The notes beneath the pieces are model-generated. The model did no database searches. It had not been told where the DNA came from and saw only the letters and a list, made by a program, of their open reading frames with translations. From contig NW_024471555.1 in the NCBI RefSeq assembly GCF_017654505.1, positions 248,001-312,000 on the forward strand: a stretch of 64,000 nucleotides of DNA, read 5' to 3'. The stretch comes from Polyodon spathula. Its lineage: Eukaryota > Chordata > Actinopteri > Acipenseriformes > Polyodontidae. The translations under genes and the position numbers were made by a program. The number at the start of each line of letters is the position of its first letter. Within the stretch, counting starts at the first letter, position 1. This document shows positions 21,509 to 32,169 of this stretch, piece by piece.

Positions 21509-24449
21509 TCGAGCAGGTTCGGAAGCATTTAAACTAGAAAGGAAGGGGGGAGAAATAAAAAAAAAAACAGAAGGGAGACCGCATCAAAACAAGAACAACA
21601 ACTCAGGTAAGACAACCATTAAATGTATTTATCTAAATGCTAGAAGTATCAGAAACAAAATTCTAGAACTTGAAGCTACTGCACTAACAGGTAACTATGA
21701 TGTGATAGGTGTTACAGAAATGTGGTTATCTGAGAGTGATGGGGACGAATATAATATTTGTGGGTATACACTGTATAGGAAAGACAGGCAGGACAGAAGA
21801 GGAGGAGGGGTAGCGCTATACATAAGAAACTGTCTTGAAGCCCAGGTGTTAAACCTGGACAAAGAAAATAAAACCGAATCAATATGGGTCAGAATAACAG
21901 ACAAAAATTCAAAAGGCATAATAATAGGAGCATGCTATAGACCGCCAGATTCAGACGGTGAGCACAATAATCTGTTATACAATGACATTAGAAATGTGTG
22001 TAGCAAAGGCGAAGCTATACTAATGGGGGATTTCAACTTCCCCCAAATAAAATGGGAAAACCCAGTGGGTAGCGCGAAGGATGAAATAGAAATGGTGGAA
22101 ATGACAAATGACTGCTTCCTAACACAATTTGTGAAGGCACCCACTAGAGGGGAGGCATGCCTTGATTTAGTCTTTTCAAATAACGAAGATAGAATAACTA
22201 AAACAGAGGTCAGAGAACCACTGGCAAACTCAGACCACAACATGGTCTCATTTGAAGTGTTTTTTAAATCCCCAAAAGTAAAGACTAAAGCTAAGGTTTA
22301 CAATTTTAGAAAAGCAAACTATGAAGGTATGAAACAGAGACTAACAGAAGTAGATTGGAGTAAAATAGAGAAAACACCCACAGAAGAAGGATGGTTGTTC
22401 TTCAAAAATGTAGTACTAGAGGCGCAAAACAATTATATCCCTAAAGTAGACAAATCTAAATGTAAAACTAAATTGCCAAAATGGTTTAATAGATCAATTA
22501 AAAAAAATATTCAGCGAAAAAAGGCACTTTACAGAGCATTAAAAAAGGACCAAAAAGAAAGTACGCAGAAAGAGTACACAGAACTGCAAACGCAAGTCAA
22601 AAAGGAAGTTAGAAAGGCCAAGAGAGAAATAGAAATGAACATTGCTAAGGGAGCTAAAACCAATTCCAAAATGTTTTTCCAATATTACAACAGCAAGAGA
22701 ACATTCAAAGAGGAGATTAAATGTTTAAGAGATACAAATGGCAAAATCGTAGAGGAAGAAAAAAAAATAGCAAATATGTTAAATGATTACTTTTCACAAG
22801 TTTTTACAAAGGAAGATACTGACAACATGCCCCACATGTCATCCAGTTCCTATCCAGTTTTAAATAACTTTAGCATAACTGAGGCAGAAGTGTTAAAGGG
22901 ACTAGGAGCTCTTAAAATAAACAAATCCCCTGGGCCGGATGAGATCCTCCCAGTAGTACTCAAAGAAATGAAAGAAGTAATTTACAAACCGCTAACCAAG
23001 ATCATGCAGCAGTCTCTTGACACAGGGGTGGTACCGACAGACTGGAAAATTGCAAACGTAATACCGATCCACAAAAAGGGAAACAAAACTGAACCAGGTA
23101 ACTACAGACCAGTAAGCCTGACTTCTATTATATGCAAACTTATGGAAACTATAATAAGATCCAAAATGGAAAATTACCTATATGGTAACAGGGTACTGGG
23201 AGACAGTCAACATGGTTTTAGGAAAGGGAGATCGTGCCTAACTAACTTGCTTGATTTTTTTGAGGATGCAACATCGATAATGGATAATTGCAAAGCATAT
23301 GACATGGTTTATTTAGATTTCCAGAAAGCTTTTGACAAAGTCCTGCACAAAAGATTAATTCTCAAACTGAACGCAGTTGGGATTCAAGGAAACACATGTA
23401 CATGGATTAGGGAGTGGTTAACATGTAGAAAACAGAAAGTACTGATTAGAGGAAAAACCTCAGAATGGAGTGTGGTAACCAGCGGTGTACCACAGGGATC
23501 AGTATTAGGTCCTCTGCTATTCCTAATCTACATTAATGATTTAGATTCTGGTATAGTAAGCAAACTTGTTAAATTTGCAGACGACACAAAAGTAGGAGGA
23601 GTGGCAAACACTGTTGCAGCAGCAAAGGTCATTCAAAATGATCTAGACAAGATTCAGAACTGGGCAGACACATGGCAAATGACATTTAATAGAGAAAAGT
23701 GTAAGGTACTGCACGCAGGAAATAAAAATGTACATTATAAATATCATATGGGAGATATTGAAATTGGAGAAGGAATCTATGAAAAAGACCTAGGAGTTTT
23801 TGTTGACTCAGAAATGTCTTCATCTAGACAATGTGGGGAAGCTATAAAAAAGGCTAACAAGATGCTCGGATACATTGTGAAAAGTGTTGAATTTAAATCA
23901 AGGGAAGTAATGTTAAAACTGTACAATGCACTAGTAAGACCTCATCTTGAATATTGTGTTCAGTTCTGGTCACCTCGCTACAAAAAAGATATTGCTGCTC
24001 TAGAAAGAGTGCAAAGAAGAGCGACCAGAATTATTCCGGGCTTAAAAGGCATGTCATATGCAGACAGGCTAAAAGAATTGAATCTGTTCAGTCTTGAACA
24101 AAGAAGACTACGTGGCGACCTAATTCAAGCATTCAAAATTCTAAAAGGTATTGACAGTGTCGACCCAAGGGACTTTTTCAGCCTGAAAAAAGAAACAAGG
24201 ACCAGGGGTCACAAATGGAGTTTAGAAAAAGGGGCATTCAGAACAGAAAATAGGAGACACTTTTTTACACAGAGAATTGTGAGGGTCTGGAATCAACTCC
24301 CCAGTAATGTTATTGAAGCTGACACCCTGGGATCCTTCAAGAAGCTGCTTGATGAGATTTTGGGATCAATAAGCTACTAACAACCAAACGAGCAAGATGG
24401 GCCGAATGGCCTCCTCTCGTTTGTAAACTTTCTTATGTTCTTATGTTCT
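21504..24449 (+). mobile_element. CR1 LINE copy 1, 5'-truncated, ORF2 intact
   Basis: The element starts at GAGCAGGTTCGGAAGCA, which is the last part of ORF1 (compare 60577 in copy 2). It runs through a full ORF2 to the 3' tail TTCTTATGTTCTTATGTTCT. Flanks share AAATC (21500-21504 and 24450-24454), a plausible 5-base target duplication. Removing the insert rejoins the host R2-like reading frame. About 2.95 kb long and very similar to the copy ending at 63528, it appears young. Confidence 0.93.
21702..24380 (+). CDS. CR1 ORF2: APE endonuclease plus reverse transcriptase
   Basis: The protein performs target-primed reverse transcription. The frame is open from at least 21504, and the stated start is only a GTG. 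True endonuclease homology begins earlier, with CIYLNARSIRNKI at about 21625. The APE-like endonuclease shows TEMWLSES (catalytic Glu), YRPPDSD, GDFNFP and SDHNMVSF. The RT domain has SPGPDEILP, NYRPVSLTS, YLDFQKAFDKV, VPQGSVLGP and the active site FADD (23574-23585). A C-terminal region ends in RVWNQLPSNVIEADTLGSFK. No internal stop or frameshift occurs, and 892 codons follow the GTG. The copy lacks its promoter and ORF1, so it is probably not autonomous. The endonuclease reads TEMW here against TETW in the second copy. Confidence 0.93.
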   Translation: MIGVTEMWLSESDGDEYNICGYTLYRKDRQDRRGGGVALYIRNCLEAQVLNLDKENKTESIWVRITDKNSKGIIIGACYRPPDSDGEHNNLLYNDIRNVCSKGEAILMGDFNFPQIKWENPVGSAKDEIEMVEMTNDCFLTQFVKAPTRGEACLDLVFSNNEDRITKTEVREPLANSDHNMVSFEVFFKSPKVKTKAKVYNFRKANYEGMKQRLTEVDWSKIEKTPTEEGWLFFKNVVLEAQNNYIPKVDKSKCKTKLPKWFNRSIKKNIQRKKALYRALKKDQKESTQKEYTELQTQVKKEVRKAKREIEMNIAKGAKTNSKMFFQYYNSKRTFKEEIKCLRDTNGKIVEEEKKIANMLNDYFSQVFTKEDTDNMPHMSSSSYPVLNNFSITEAEVLKGLGALKINKSPGPDEILPVVLKEMKEVIYKPLTKIMQQSLDTGVVPTDWKIANVIPIHKKGNKTEPGNYRPVSLTSIICKLMETIIRSKMENYLYGNRVLGDSQHGFRKGRSCLTNLLDFFEDATSIMDNCKAYDMVYLDFQKAFDKVLHKRLILKLNAVGIQGNTCTWIREWLTCRKQKVLIRGKTSEWSVVTSGVPQGSVLGPLLFLIYINDLDSGIVSKLVKFADDTKVGGVANTVAAAKVIQNDLDKIQNWADTWQMTFNREKCKVLHAGNKNVHYKYHMGDIEIGEGIYEKDLGVFVDSEMSSSRQCGEAIKKANKMLGYIVKSVEFKSREVMLKLYNALVRPHLEYCVQFWSPRYKKDIAALERVQRRATRIIPGLKGMSYADRLKELNLFSLEQRRLRGDLIQAFKILKGIDSVDPRDFFSLKKETRTRGHKWSLEKGAFRTENRRHFFTQRIVRVWNQLPSNVIEADTLGSFKKLLDEILGSISY

Positions 24450-25112
24450 AAATCCTCGACAACCCACCTCCACTGGGTAAACTCGGACTCTCCATCCTCG
24501 CTGTTCCGCTTCAGCAGCTAGTTGAGCAAACCGAAGTTTCTTCCTCTCATACGCCTCATCCACAGCATCCTCCCATGGCACTGTTAACTCTACCAGATGA
24601 ACAAGGCGTGCTGATCCAGGCCACAAGACAATGTCTGGTCGAAGGTTAGTGGTGGCAATCTCAGGTTGAAAAATAAGCCGCTGACCAACATCTGCCAGCA
24701 TCTTCCAGTCTCTAGCAGCTTCCAGTTGTCCTGGGCGAGGCTTGGTTTTAACACCTTTTCTTGGTGGTTGCTTTCCTGGACGAAGGAATATTGTCTTTTG
24801 TGTGTAATGCTTTGATAGAACTAGTGGCAACTTATTGGTCAGGTTACGCTTGTCTTCCAATGCCAAGGCCAAACATTGCAGCACCTGGTCATGGAGCCAA
24901 GTATCAGTCCTTGGCTAAGACCCACCTTACATCCTGTCAAAATGTGCCTTAATGTTGCAGGTGATGAACACAAAGAACATGAGGGATCCTCACCCACCCA
25001 AAGGTTTAGATTCTGTGGTGATGGGAGAACATCATATGCTGATCTGATGAGGAAATACAATACACAAATAGCTGGGCCTGGACCCACAGGGCAAACAGCC
25101 ACCAGTTATTAA
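24445..25112 (-). pseudogene. R2/HERO-like LINE ORF: CCHC and restriction-like endonuclease
   Basis: Read leftwards on the minus strand, the fragment has a putative zinc motif CSLCSSPATLRHILTGC (C-x2-C-x7-H-x4-C) near 24942-24992. Then comes the PD-(D/E)xK-type endonuclease core RPDIVLWPGS ... ELTVPWEDAVDEAYERKK, then GWRVRVYPVEVGCRGF. These features occur in R2-clade LINEs, which cleave DNA with a restriction-like endonuclease. The RT part is absent. A frame change lies between the CCHC and endonuclease parts near 24880. The reading frame is cut at CRGF by CR1 copy 1 and resumes at 21505. Confidence 0.82.
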
Positions 25113-26992
25113 ATACAATACCCAACAGCTGGGTGAGAATAGCTGGTGAGAATTCCTTTGCTGAATCATGAACAGAAATAAATGTCACATTAAGTTAAAC
25201 GGGAAGAGCACACGTCTGGAATATCATGGGAAGACACGAGAAATAACTGGCCATGACATTCACCCTTTGCACATGTCTGTGTGCTGAATAATAGCTGTCA
25301 GCTATCATTTTTACAGGAGTAACTTTTCCACAGCAATCAGAGGCTGCTGTTTGAATCCATTCACACCCGCAGCAGTGGTGACCTCTGTAGAGCACCAGTA
25401 TCCTGGAGCCACCCCCTCCAGCACAGACCTCTGCTGTAAATACAATCTGGAGCCATCTGTCACTGACAATCAGAGACTATGGTCAGGAAGGGCAGAGGAT
25501 CCATCAGACCCAGGTTATGCTGCCTGACTGCACCATGGTCAGGGGCTTTTAAATCATAATGTACATAGTTTGCTTTTAGATCACACTTTGTACAGAAATC
25601 GAATCATTTTTAAAAGCAATGGTGGGGTATGGGATATATAACTCCTTGTTAATGGCGTCCCAGTCAAGACTGGTCTGCGCCCTTGAGATAGTAAACCCAG
25701 ACTCAGAAAGGGCAATTTAGAGCTTCTTCACACTTATTATTTTCAAATTGGACCAAACAAAACAGGAACAAAAAAAAAGGTTTAAACAAAACACGTCAAA
25801 ACAGCACCCGAGCTTCGGTCATGCCTGTGCCTTAGACACAGAGAGCACTACCTGCTCGCTCTCTCTCTCTCTCTCTCCATTCTTCCACCCCACTGTTCAG
25901 GCTGGGCAAGCACCTTCAATGAACATCTTTCTCTGAACAAACAGCTCTTTGTCTTTTTACAGGGTATAGCCGGGGGCTAATTGACACTCAATAAACCAAT
26001 TAGCACCTGGCCACTTTCCACATGTTTCTTAATAAACAATTAAAGCATTTCATACTTTTGTAATTAACAATTAACCCTTAATTAACATGTGGCTGTGCAA
26101 AGGCGCTCATCTTGGCCCCAGGCTGTTCCTCCACACCTGAGCTTGATGGCTGCCAGCCTCAAAAAACCAATTTTTGCTTGGGCTGGGACTCTGCCCTGCC
26201 ACAGGCTAATCCAGAAGGGCCCTCTCTTCAGCAGTGGCTCCTTCATGAAAGCACCTTGGCATGAGTGTGGGAAATGTGCAGAGCTTTTTCCAATAAGGGA
26301 TATGGGAGAAATATGATTTGCATATCAACCCCTGAAGACGTGGAACTATTTCCATCATAGTATGAAGATGGAATTTGATAATCCTTCCTTCTGTGGATTT
26401 AAAGATCACTTTAGGGAATTGCTTAGAACCTCCTGCCAATGCTTCTCCTCCAGTCCACATTAACACACAGGTATGAAACGCTGAGTCAGAGATGGAGAAG
26501 AACATGGTTTTATTCTGGTGTCATGGAAGACAATTCTGGCCAGGTTGCACAGGTTTTTCAGAGAGGCAAGGAAAATAAGAAACAATAAAGACACAACTGG
26601 GATTGCACAAACCTGCCTGCTGTGTAGGGGTCAGCTGAAGAGGATGTGACCTGTGTGACCCCTGGTTAGGAGGGTCTCATTAGCAGCAACAACATTACTT
26701 GGTAACCCATTCCATACCCTCCCTCTGTAAAGAAGATCTCAGCTGTTCAGAGCCAGAAAAGTAGGTGCAGATGCTCTCTTCCAATGATGTTAAAGGCATG
26801 CTCACCATGTGGTCACCTCTTGTCATAATCGACACCTTCTTTCCTCAACCACTTTTGCTTAATTAGATTAAAAAGTTATCAAAAGTTTTCCTTGAATAAC
26901 TGACCTGTGAATAAATTATAGGTAAAGGATTTACTTTTTACTATTTTTTTTTTTTTTTTTTTTGCATGGTAGAAAGTGTCTTGAAGAATCAT
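25113..26992. other. intron; repeats only, no gene
   Basis: The stretch holds a (CT)n run at about 25858-25879 and an old monomer at about 26690-26750 (ACATTACTTGGTAACCCATT) that resembles the CR1-derived 62-bp unit. There is also a T run at 26946-26963. Small open frames show no domain. Confidence 0.55.
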
Positions 26993-27517
26993 TGTGGCAG
27001 GCTGGTGAGTGGATAAAGGCCCAGAGACAGTCTGCAGTTCAAAAAAATACTAATTTTATTATAAATAACACAAAATAAAAGTGCACAAGGGCAAAATAAA
27101 GGGATTTAAACACAAAAAGAAAGACAAAAAAACAAAATGTACAAAATAAAGGTTTCCAGGCTGGGCAATGTCTTCACTGGTTTTAGCAAAATTCAAAAAA
27201 TCACACACAAACACCAACCTGCTTCCTCAGCTCCCTCCCCCTAAATGAGAAGCAGAGTCCTCCTTTTATGTCAGGTGGCTGGGCGCTGATTGATCGTTAA
27301 TTAAGTTAATCATTTAATCAACTAATCAACCCCAGCCACCTGAACATAATAAACCCAGGCAGGTAGGGGAAATTAACCCCATCCCTGCCAATTTAAAAAA
27401 TCATTTTTAAATCAATCATTATAAGAGAATGTTGCTTTATGTTCTCTACTAATCTTTCAAATATCTTTTTTAAATAAAGATGATTATTTCCAAGTCCTCA
27501 GTCCCCTGTCCCCGACA
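26993..27517. mobile_element. LTR-like or non-autonomous repeat (TGTGGCAGG...CCGACA)
   Basis: The segment begins TGTGGCAGGCTGGTGAG and can be closed at CCCCGACA, giving TG...CA ends over about 525 bases, with A-rich internal sequence. No target duplication or coding region was found. The assignment rests on the ends and on similarity of layout to 2494 and 30014. Confidence 0.35.
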
Positions 27518-27725
27518 CCCTCTATACTGTATATAGCGTACACATTCACAATCACAATCATACAAACCTGGACTTTGTGCATATTGCTCATAGTGCTTCT
27601 GATATTACAAACACCTCTAACCTATCTATATAAGCATACAGTTCAGTCCAGACAAGTTGTGTTTGCGTTGTCTCACCTTGTGGAGCTGCTGTGAAGGAGT
27701 GTGTTGTGTTGGCTTGTTGTTGCAG

Positions 27726-27801
27726 TGATGGACGTGACAGAGTTCATTAAAGGGAGGGTGGAGAGTGATGAGGACAAACAGCACTTCATCCCCTTCGTGC
27801 A
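27726..27801 (+). CDS. dock1/dock5: DOCK1/5-type exon (VMDVTEFI...HFIPF)
   Basis: The 76-base exon completes Val with the previous exon (G|TG) and reads [20 protein letters not shown] then IPFV, ending CA|GTGAGT. The acceptor is TTGGCTTGTTGTTGCAG. The family has VMDxTDIIxGKVDDExKQHFIPFQ here, just before DHR-1. The extra Val before the final partial codon is unusual. The donor lies only a few bases from the start of a CA-containing minisatellite. The exon that should follow (ending AAKEVNHKGQ in mammals) was not found. Confidence 0.88.
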
Positions 27802-27805
27802 GTGA

Positions 27806-29085
27806 GTACCTCCCTCCCAGCCTGTCCTCTCCACACACACTGCTCCCCTCCCAACCTGTCCTCTCTGCACACACTGCTCCCCTCCCAGCCTGTCCTCTCC
27901 ACACACACTGCTCCCCTCCCAGCCTGTCCTCTCTGTCCTCTCTGCACACACTGCTCCCCTCCCAGCCTGTCCTCTCCGCACACACTGCTCCCCTCCCAGC
28001 CTGTCCTCTCCGCACACACTGCTCCCCTCCCAGCCTGTCCTCTCCACACACACTGCTCCCCTCCCAGCCTGTCCTCTGTGCACACTGCTCCCCTCCCAGC
28101 CTGTCCTCTCCACACACACTGCTCCCCTCCCAGCCTGTCCTCTCCACACACACTGCTCCCCTCCCAGCCTGTCCTCTCCACACACACACACTGCTCCCCT
28201 CCCAGCCTGTCCTCTCCACACACACACTGCTCCCCTCCCAGCCTGTCCTCTCCACACACACACACTGCTCCCCTCCCAGCCTGTCCTCTCCACACACACT
28301 GCTCCCCTCCCAGCCTGTCCTCTCCACACACACTGCTCCCCTTCCAGCCTGTCCTCTCCACACACACACACACACACTGCTCCCCTCCCAACCTGTCCTC
28401 TCCACACACACTGCTCCCCTCCCAGCCTGTCCTCTCCACACACACACACTGCTCCCCTCCCAGCCTGTCCTCTCCACACACACACTGCTCCCCCCCCAGC
28501 CTGCTCCCCTCCCAGCCTGTCCTCTCTGCACACTGCTCCCCTCCCAGCCTGTCCTCTCCACACACACTGCTCCCCTCCCAGCCTGTCCTCTCCACACACA
28601 CTGCTCCCCTCCCAGCCTGTCCTCTCCACACACACACACTGCTCCCCTCCCAGCCTGTCCTCTCCACACACACACTGCTCCCCTCCCAGCCTGTCCTCTC
28701 CCACACACTGCTCCCCTCCCAGCCTGTCCTCTCCACACACACACTGCTCCCCTCCCAGCCTGTCCTCTCCACACACACACTGCTCCCCTCCCAGCCTGTC
28801 CTCTCCACACACACACTGCTCCCCTCCCAGCCTGTCCTCTCCACACACACACTGCTCCCCTCCCAGCCTGTCCTCTCCACACACACACTGCTCCCCTCCC
28901 AGCCTGTCCTCTCCACACACACACACTGCTCCCCTCCCAGCCTGTCCTCTCCACACACACACTGCTCCCCTCTCAGCCTGTCCTCTCCACACACACACTG
29001 CTCCCCTCCCAGCCTGTCCTCTCCACACACACACTGCTCCCCTCCCAGCCTGTCCTCTCCACACACACACACTGCTCCCCTATGC
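27806..29085. repeat. about 36-bp CT/CA minisatellite starting at a splice donor
   Basis: About 36 units run CTCCCCTCCCAGCCTGTCCT, CTCC, (CA)n, CTG. Lengths differ mainly by the number of CA pairs (32-42 bases). The first unit starts at the intron's base 5, next to the DOCK donor at 27802. Long open frames on both strands are artefacts of the repeat. Confidence 0.95.
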
Positions 29086-30013
29086 TCGCCTATGCTTTAC
29101 CATACTTTGTTTTTATCCTTTTGCTCTTGAGAAGGTAAACTAACTCCTTAAGAATGCGACGTGTGTCTCTGCTGTGCTTTGATTTATAGACTGGTGTGCT
29201 CTGGCTTAAACACAGAGTGACTGGGAGAGAGATGCAACCTGACACCTGCTGGAGCGGCTCGGGAAAACTGCCTCAAACTGTATCGACAACGGATTTTACA
29301 AAAGGGATGCCCTTTAATAGCTGTGTCAAGCAATTTCTATCTACTGTACCCATCTGTCCACTTATTCATCTGTATATGTATCTGTCCCAGTCGAAATATA
29401 AACGCTGGTACTATTGCACACACCGATAGGGCTGGAGAAAGACTCCCTCCTCTCTAAACCGTGTTTGCTTAGCTAAGTAAAATAAATGCCGAAAAGCTCC
29501 AGATTTGCTTTTTTTGTATAAAGCAAAAGGTCCCATTGAGATTGAAATCTCTTTTTCAAGGGAGACCTGATCAAGGAGGCATTTCACATATAATGTATTG
29601 ACAAGCAAGCATTATCCAGAAACCTTGAATCCTAGCCTTGTATGTTTGTCAGAGAATATCAGAAGTATACCACATTTGGTTTTGTATTCAATGACATGTT
29701 TAAATGCTAACCCTTAAATAGTGATAGTTCTTGGAGAACGACATTTTATTTGCCTGAAACTGTTAGCCATACATTTTGTAACAAGCAGTGTTATGTGATG
29801 CTGTTGGTGAGATGGAATGGGGTTAAAATCTCTCTAACCACGAATGCGGTGTGTGGGGTTGCCCTTACATGATCAGCCTCTGCTCTGTTACACTTTAGGC
29901 TTCTACCACGTCACAAACACAGCTTCCTTTTGTTAGAAGTGAAAATTAACAAATCAGAAACAAAATTCTAATATACACAGTCTTGACCTTGTAAAAACAC
30001 CTGGCTAGAGAAC
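29086..30013. other. intron; no gene recognised
   Basis: I searched this stretch by eye for the missing DOCK exon and saw no candidate. Confidence 0.55.
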
Positions 30014-30848
30014 TGTGACAAAGTGTCTGAGCGGATGCAGGTGCAGGAGTGATGCAGTGCGTGAATGAAACAGGCAGAGATGATTGTAATCCGGTTTGGA
30101 AAGGATTTTATTAATTGTTTCCAGGTCTGGCGACCAAACAATAATCCCCCGGCAATACACAACAATGTGTTCTGCACGGGGTAAATAATAGGATTGCAGT
30201 CCCAAATAATATACAATAATATCTGCCCCACAATAATACCAACATGGTCACCAGGCCTGGGTGCATGCAGTAGTGCTCGTGGTGGGTGATACAAGTTTAT
30301 TTTGTAACAGTGGTGAAGTATTGTTCTGGCTTTGTGCCGGCCCAAGGCGACAGGTCTGGAAATGTGGTAGCTGTCTCATAATTTACAAACAAGAAAAATT
30401 ACTAAGAGATAAAAAAACAAACAAAACACTCACGAAACTGTTACGTTCTCTGGGGTCTCTAACCATCCTTCTAGGTTCTAATACAAAACTAAAGCAAAGG
30501 AACAGATTACAATTCTCCTCCCCCTTTTATGCTGTCACACATGACCCCTTGGTAAACAAGTGCAACCTCCAATCGCGGCTGCCACATCGTTTCCCTTCCG
30601 GGTCAATGCGTTATTGCAACGGAATCTCGCCCCCTTCCAGGCTGGCAGACTGCCCTTGAACCCTGGGAAAGAACTGTCAGACCAGCCCAACCAAGGAACT
30701 CTGTTCTCGCTGCTTATTGCCCTCACAGGTCGGGAGGTAGATTTACAACCATGAATCATTGTATTTCTGTCACAAGAAGCCATTGAGGTTTTCCTCTTAT
30801 TTCCAAGATGGTCCAAGAAGCAGTGACACAAAATCTCACTCTGTTACA
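30014..30848. mobile_element. non-autonomous element with short imperfect inverted ends
   Basis: The left end TGTGACAAAGTG (30014-30025) and the complement of the right end, TGTAACAGAGTG (30837-30848), agree at 10 of 12 bases. The interior of about 0.8 kb has no coding domain. No clear target duplication was seen. The TGTGACA start is shared with the segments at 2494 and 38086 (minus strand). Confidence 0.45.
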
Positions 30849-30967
30849 AACAAATGACAAATAATATCAATAAAAAAAAAAAAAATCTTGCCGTGGGTAG
30901 CCCGTTATGATAGCAAGCCTCCTCCCCACTCTGGTTTCCATGGTGACCTGTGTGTTCAGTGTTCCAG

Positions 30968-31093
30968 GACTCTGGATGTCCATTAAGATGCTGAACTGGG
31001 ACCTGAAGCAGCTTCAGCAGGAACAGCCTCATCTATTGGACCGGAGTGCAGTGGTGTCACGGAAGATGGGCTTCCCTGAGATCATCATACCAG
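30968..31093 (+). CDS. dock1/dock5: DOCK1/5-type exon, start of DHR-1 (GLW...FPEIIIPG)
   Basis: The 126-base exon has phase 1 at both ends. It reads LWMSIKMLNWDLKQLQQEQP then HLLDRSAVVSRKMGFPEIIIP, with a shared Gly at the donor (CCA G|GTGAGA). It follows the DOCK-A pattern GLWVxLKLLxGDxxQ....HLVDRxxAVARKxGFPEIIxPG, which leads into DHR-1, the lipid-binding C2-like domain. I chose the acceptor TGTTCCAG; an alternative AG eight bases upstream would also keep the frame. The expected preceding exon is not found. Confidence 0.88.
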
Positions 31094-32043
31094 GTGAGAC
31101 GGGATCCCATGGAGCTGCTCTCTGCTTTACATTTCCAGCCTCTGTGGATGTGGAATCCTTCACAAGCACAGCCTGAAGGAGCCCACAATGTTATGGCACT
31201 TACAGCTGCATAGAAGATTTATACATTACTATATGTTTCTGGCTATAACCAAACCATATTGCATATCTCTGTTATCCCTTTAAGAGTTAAAAAAAAAAAA
31301 AAATACTATTTTACCTACATGCTTATATATTACTTCTGTTGTCCATTTGAGTGCTGAAAACCTGCAGTGAATATGTGAAAGTAGCCTCAACTCAGAAGCT
31401 GTTAGGGTCTTTGCATCTTTTGCTTCTTACAAATAAACCAAACTGAATCTGACTATGCTAGAACAAAGAAGGATGAGGGGAGACTTGATAGGGATCCTTT
31501 TCAAATCTGAAAAGGAGTTGACAGTTAACCCTGTAGCCAGTACTTTAAACTCAGCACTGAAACAAGGAAGACAGGACACAGCTGGAAACTGGGTGCAGGA
31601 GACTTGGTATGGATTGTGTTGCCAAGCTACCTTGTTGATGCTAATCATTGGGACACACAGTTCTTATTGCATGCTCTAACACTGTGTGCGTGAATCCAGT
31701 TTATTTGAGCTAGATGGACACATGTGGGTTTACCCCAGAAGCCCCTAGCACAGTACTCGGGGTCTTGGAGCTTATTATAGGCCACAGCAGCATACCAATC
31801 GGGGGGATCCTATCAATGCAGCCCACAAGTGGCTCCTCTGATAAAGAACTGACTGCATGGTGTGCAGAGTGAGCCACACAGCCAGGGGAGTTCAGGTCCT
31901 GGCTGTGCTTGAACTGTTGTGAGAAATGTTTGCATTGAGGGCAAGAAATAGGGCATTCTAAATTTGAGACAAAACCAGTGATAATATGATTAGACACTCT
32001 AAATAAATAAGTACCAAAGCTGTTTTGTTTTTATTTTTCTTAG
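31094..32043. other. intron with a CR1/L2-like relic near 31447-31510
   Basis: At 31455 the plus strand reads LEQRRMRGDLIGI, a diverged version of the LEQRRLRGDLIQAFK segment of the CR1 ORF2 C-terminus. The rest shows nothing recognisable. Confidence 0.55.
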
Positions 32044-32169
32044 GGGATGTGAGGAATGATATCTACGTGACACTGGTTCAGGGCAAGTTTGACAAGGGTA
32101 ACAAAACCACCCAGAAGAATGTGGAGGTGACCATGGTGGTGTACAGTGAGGGGGGGGGGGGTGGTCTCT
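32044..32169 (+). CDS. dock1/dock5: DOCK1/5-type exon, DHR-1 strand ([12 protein letters not shown])
   Basis: The acceptor is TTTTTATTTTTCTTAG. The exon completes Gly and reads [20 protein letters not shown] then [15 protein letters not shown], followed by 11 G and TGGTCTCT|GTGAGT. The family has KNVEVTxSVYDEDGKRLE here. With 11 G the exon ends one base out of phase for the next exon (34910, phase 0). With 10 G it would fit exactly and give eight residues after VVY, as in the family. The 3' half of the exon and its donor are repeated in tandem four more times. Wording is closest to DOCK1 (TLVQGxFDKGxKTT). Confidence 0.85.

Noticed and set aside
27626..29138. Five long open frames on both strands
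   Set aside because: These come from the CT/CA minisatellite at a splice donor. No frame is privileged, and frames shift with CA copy number.
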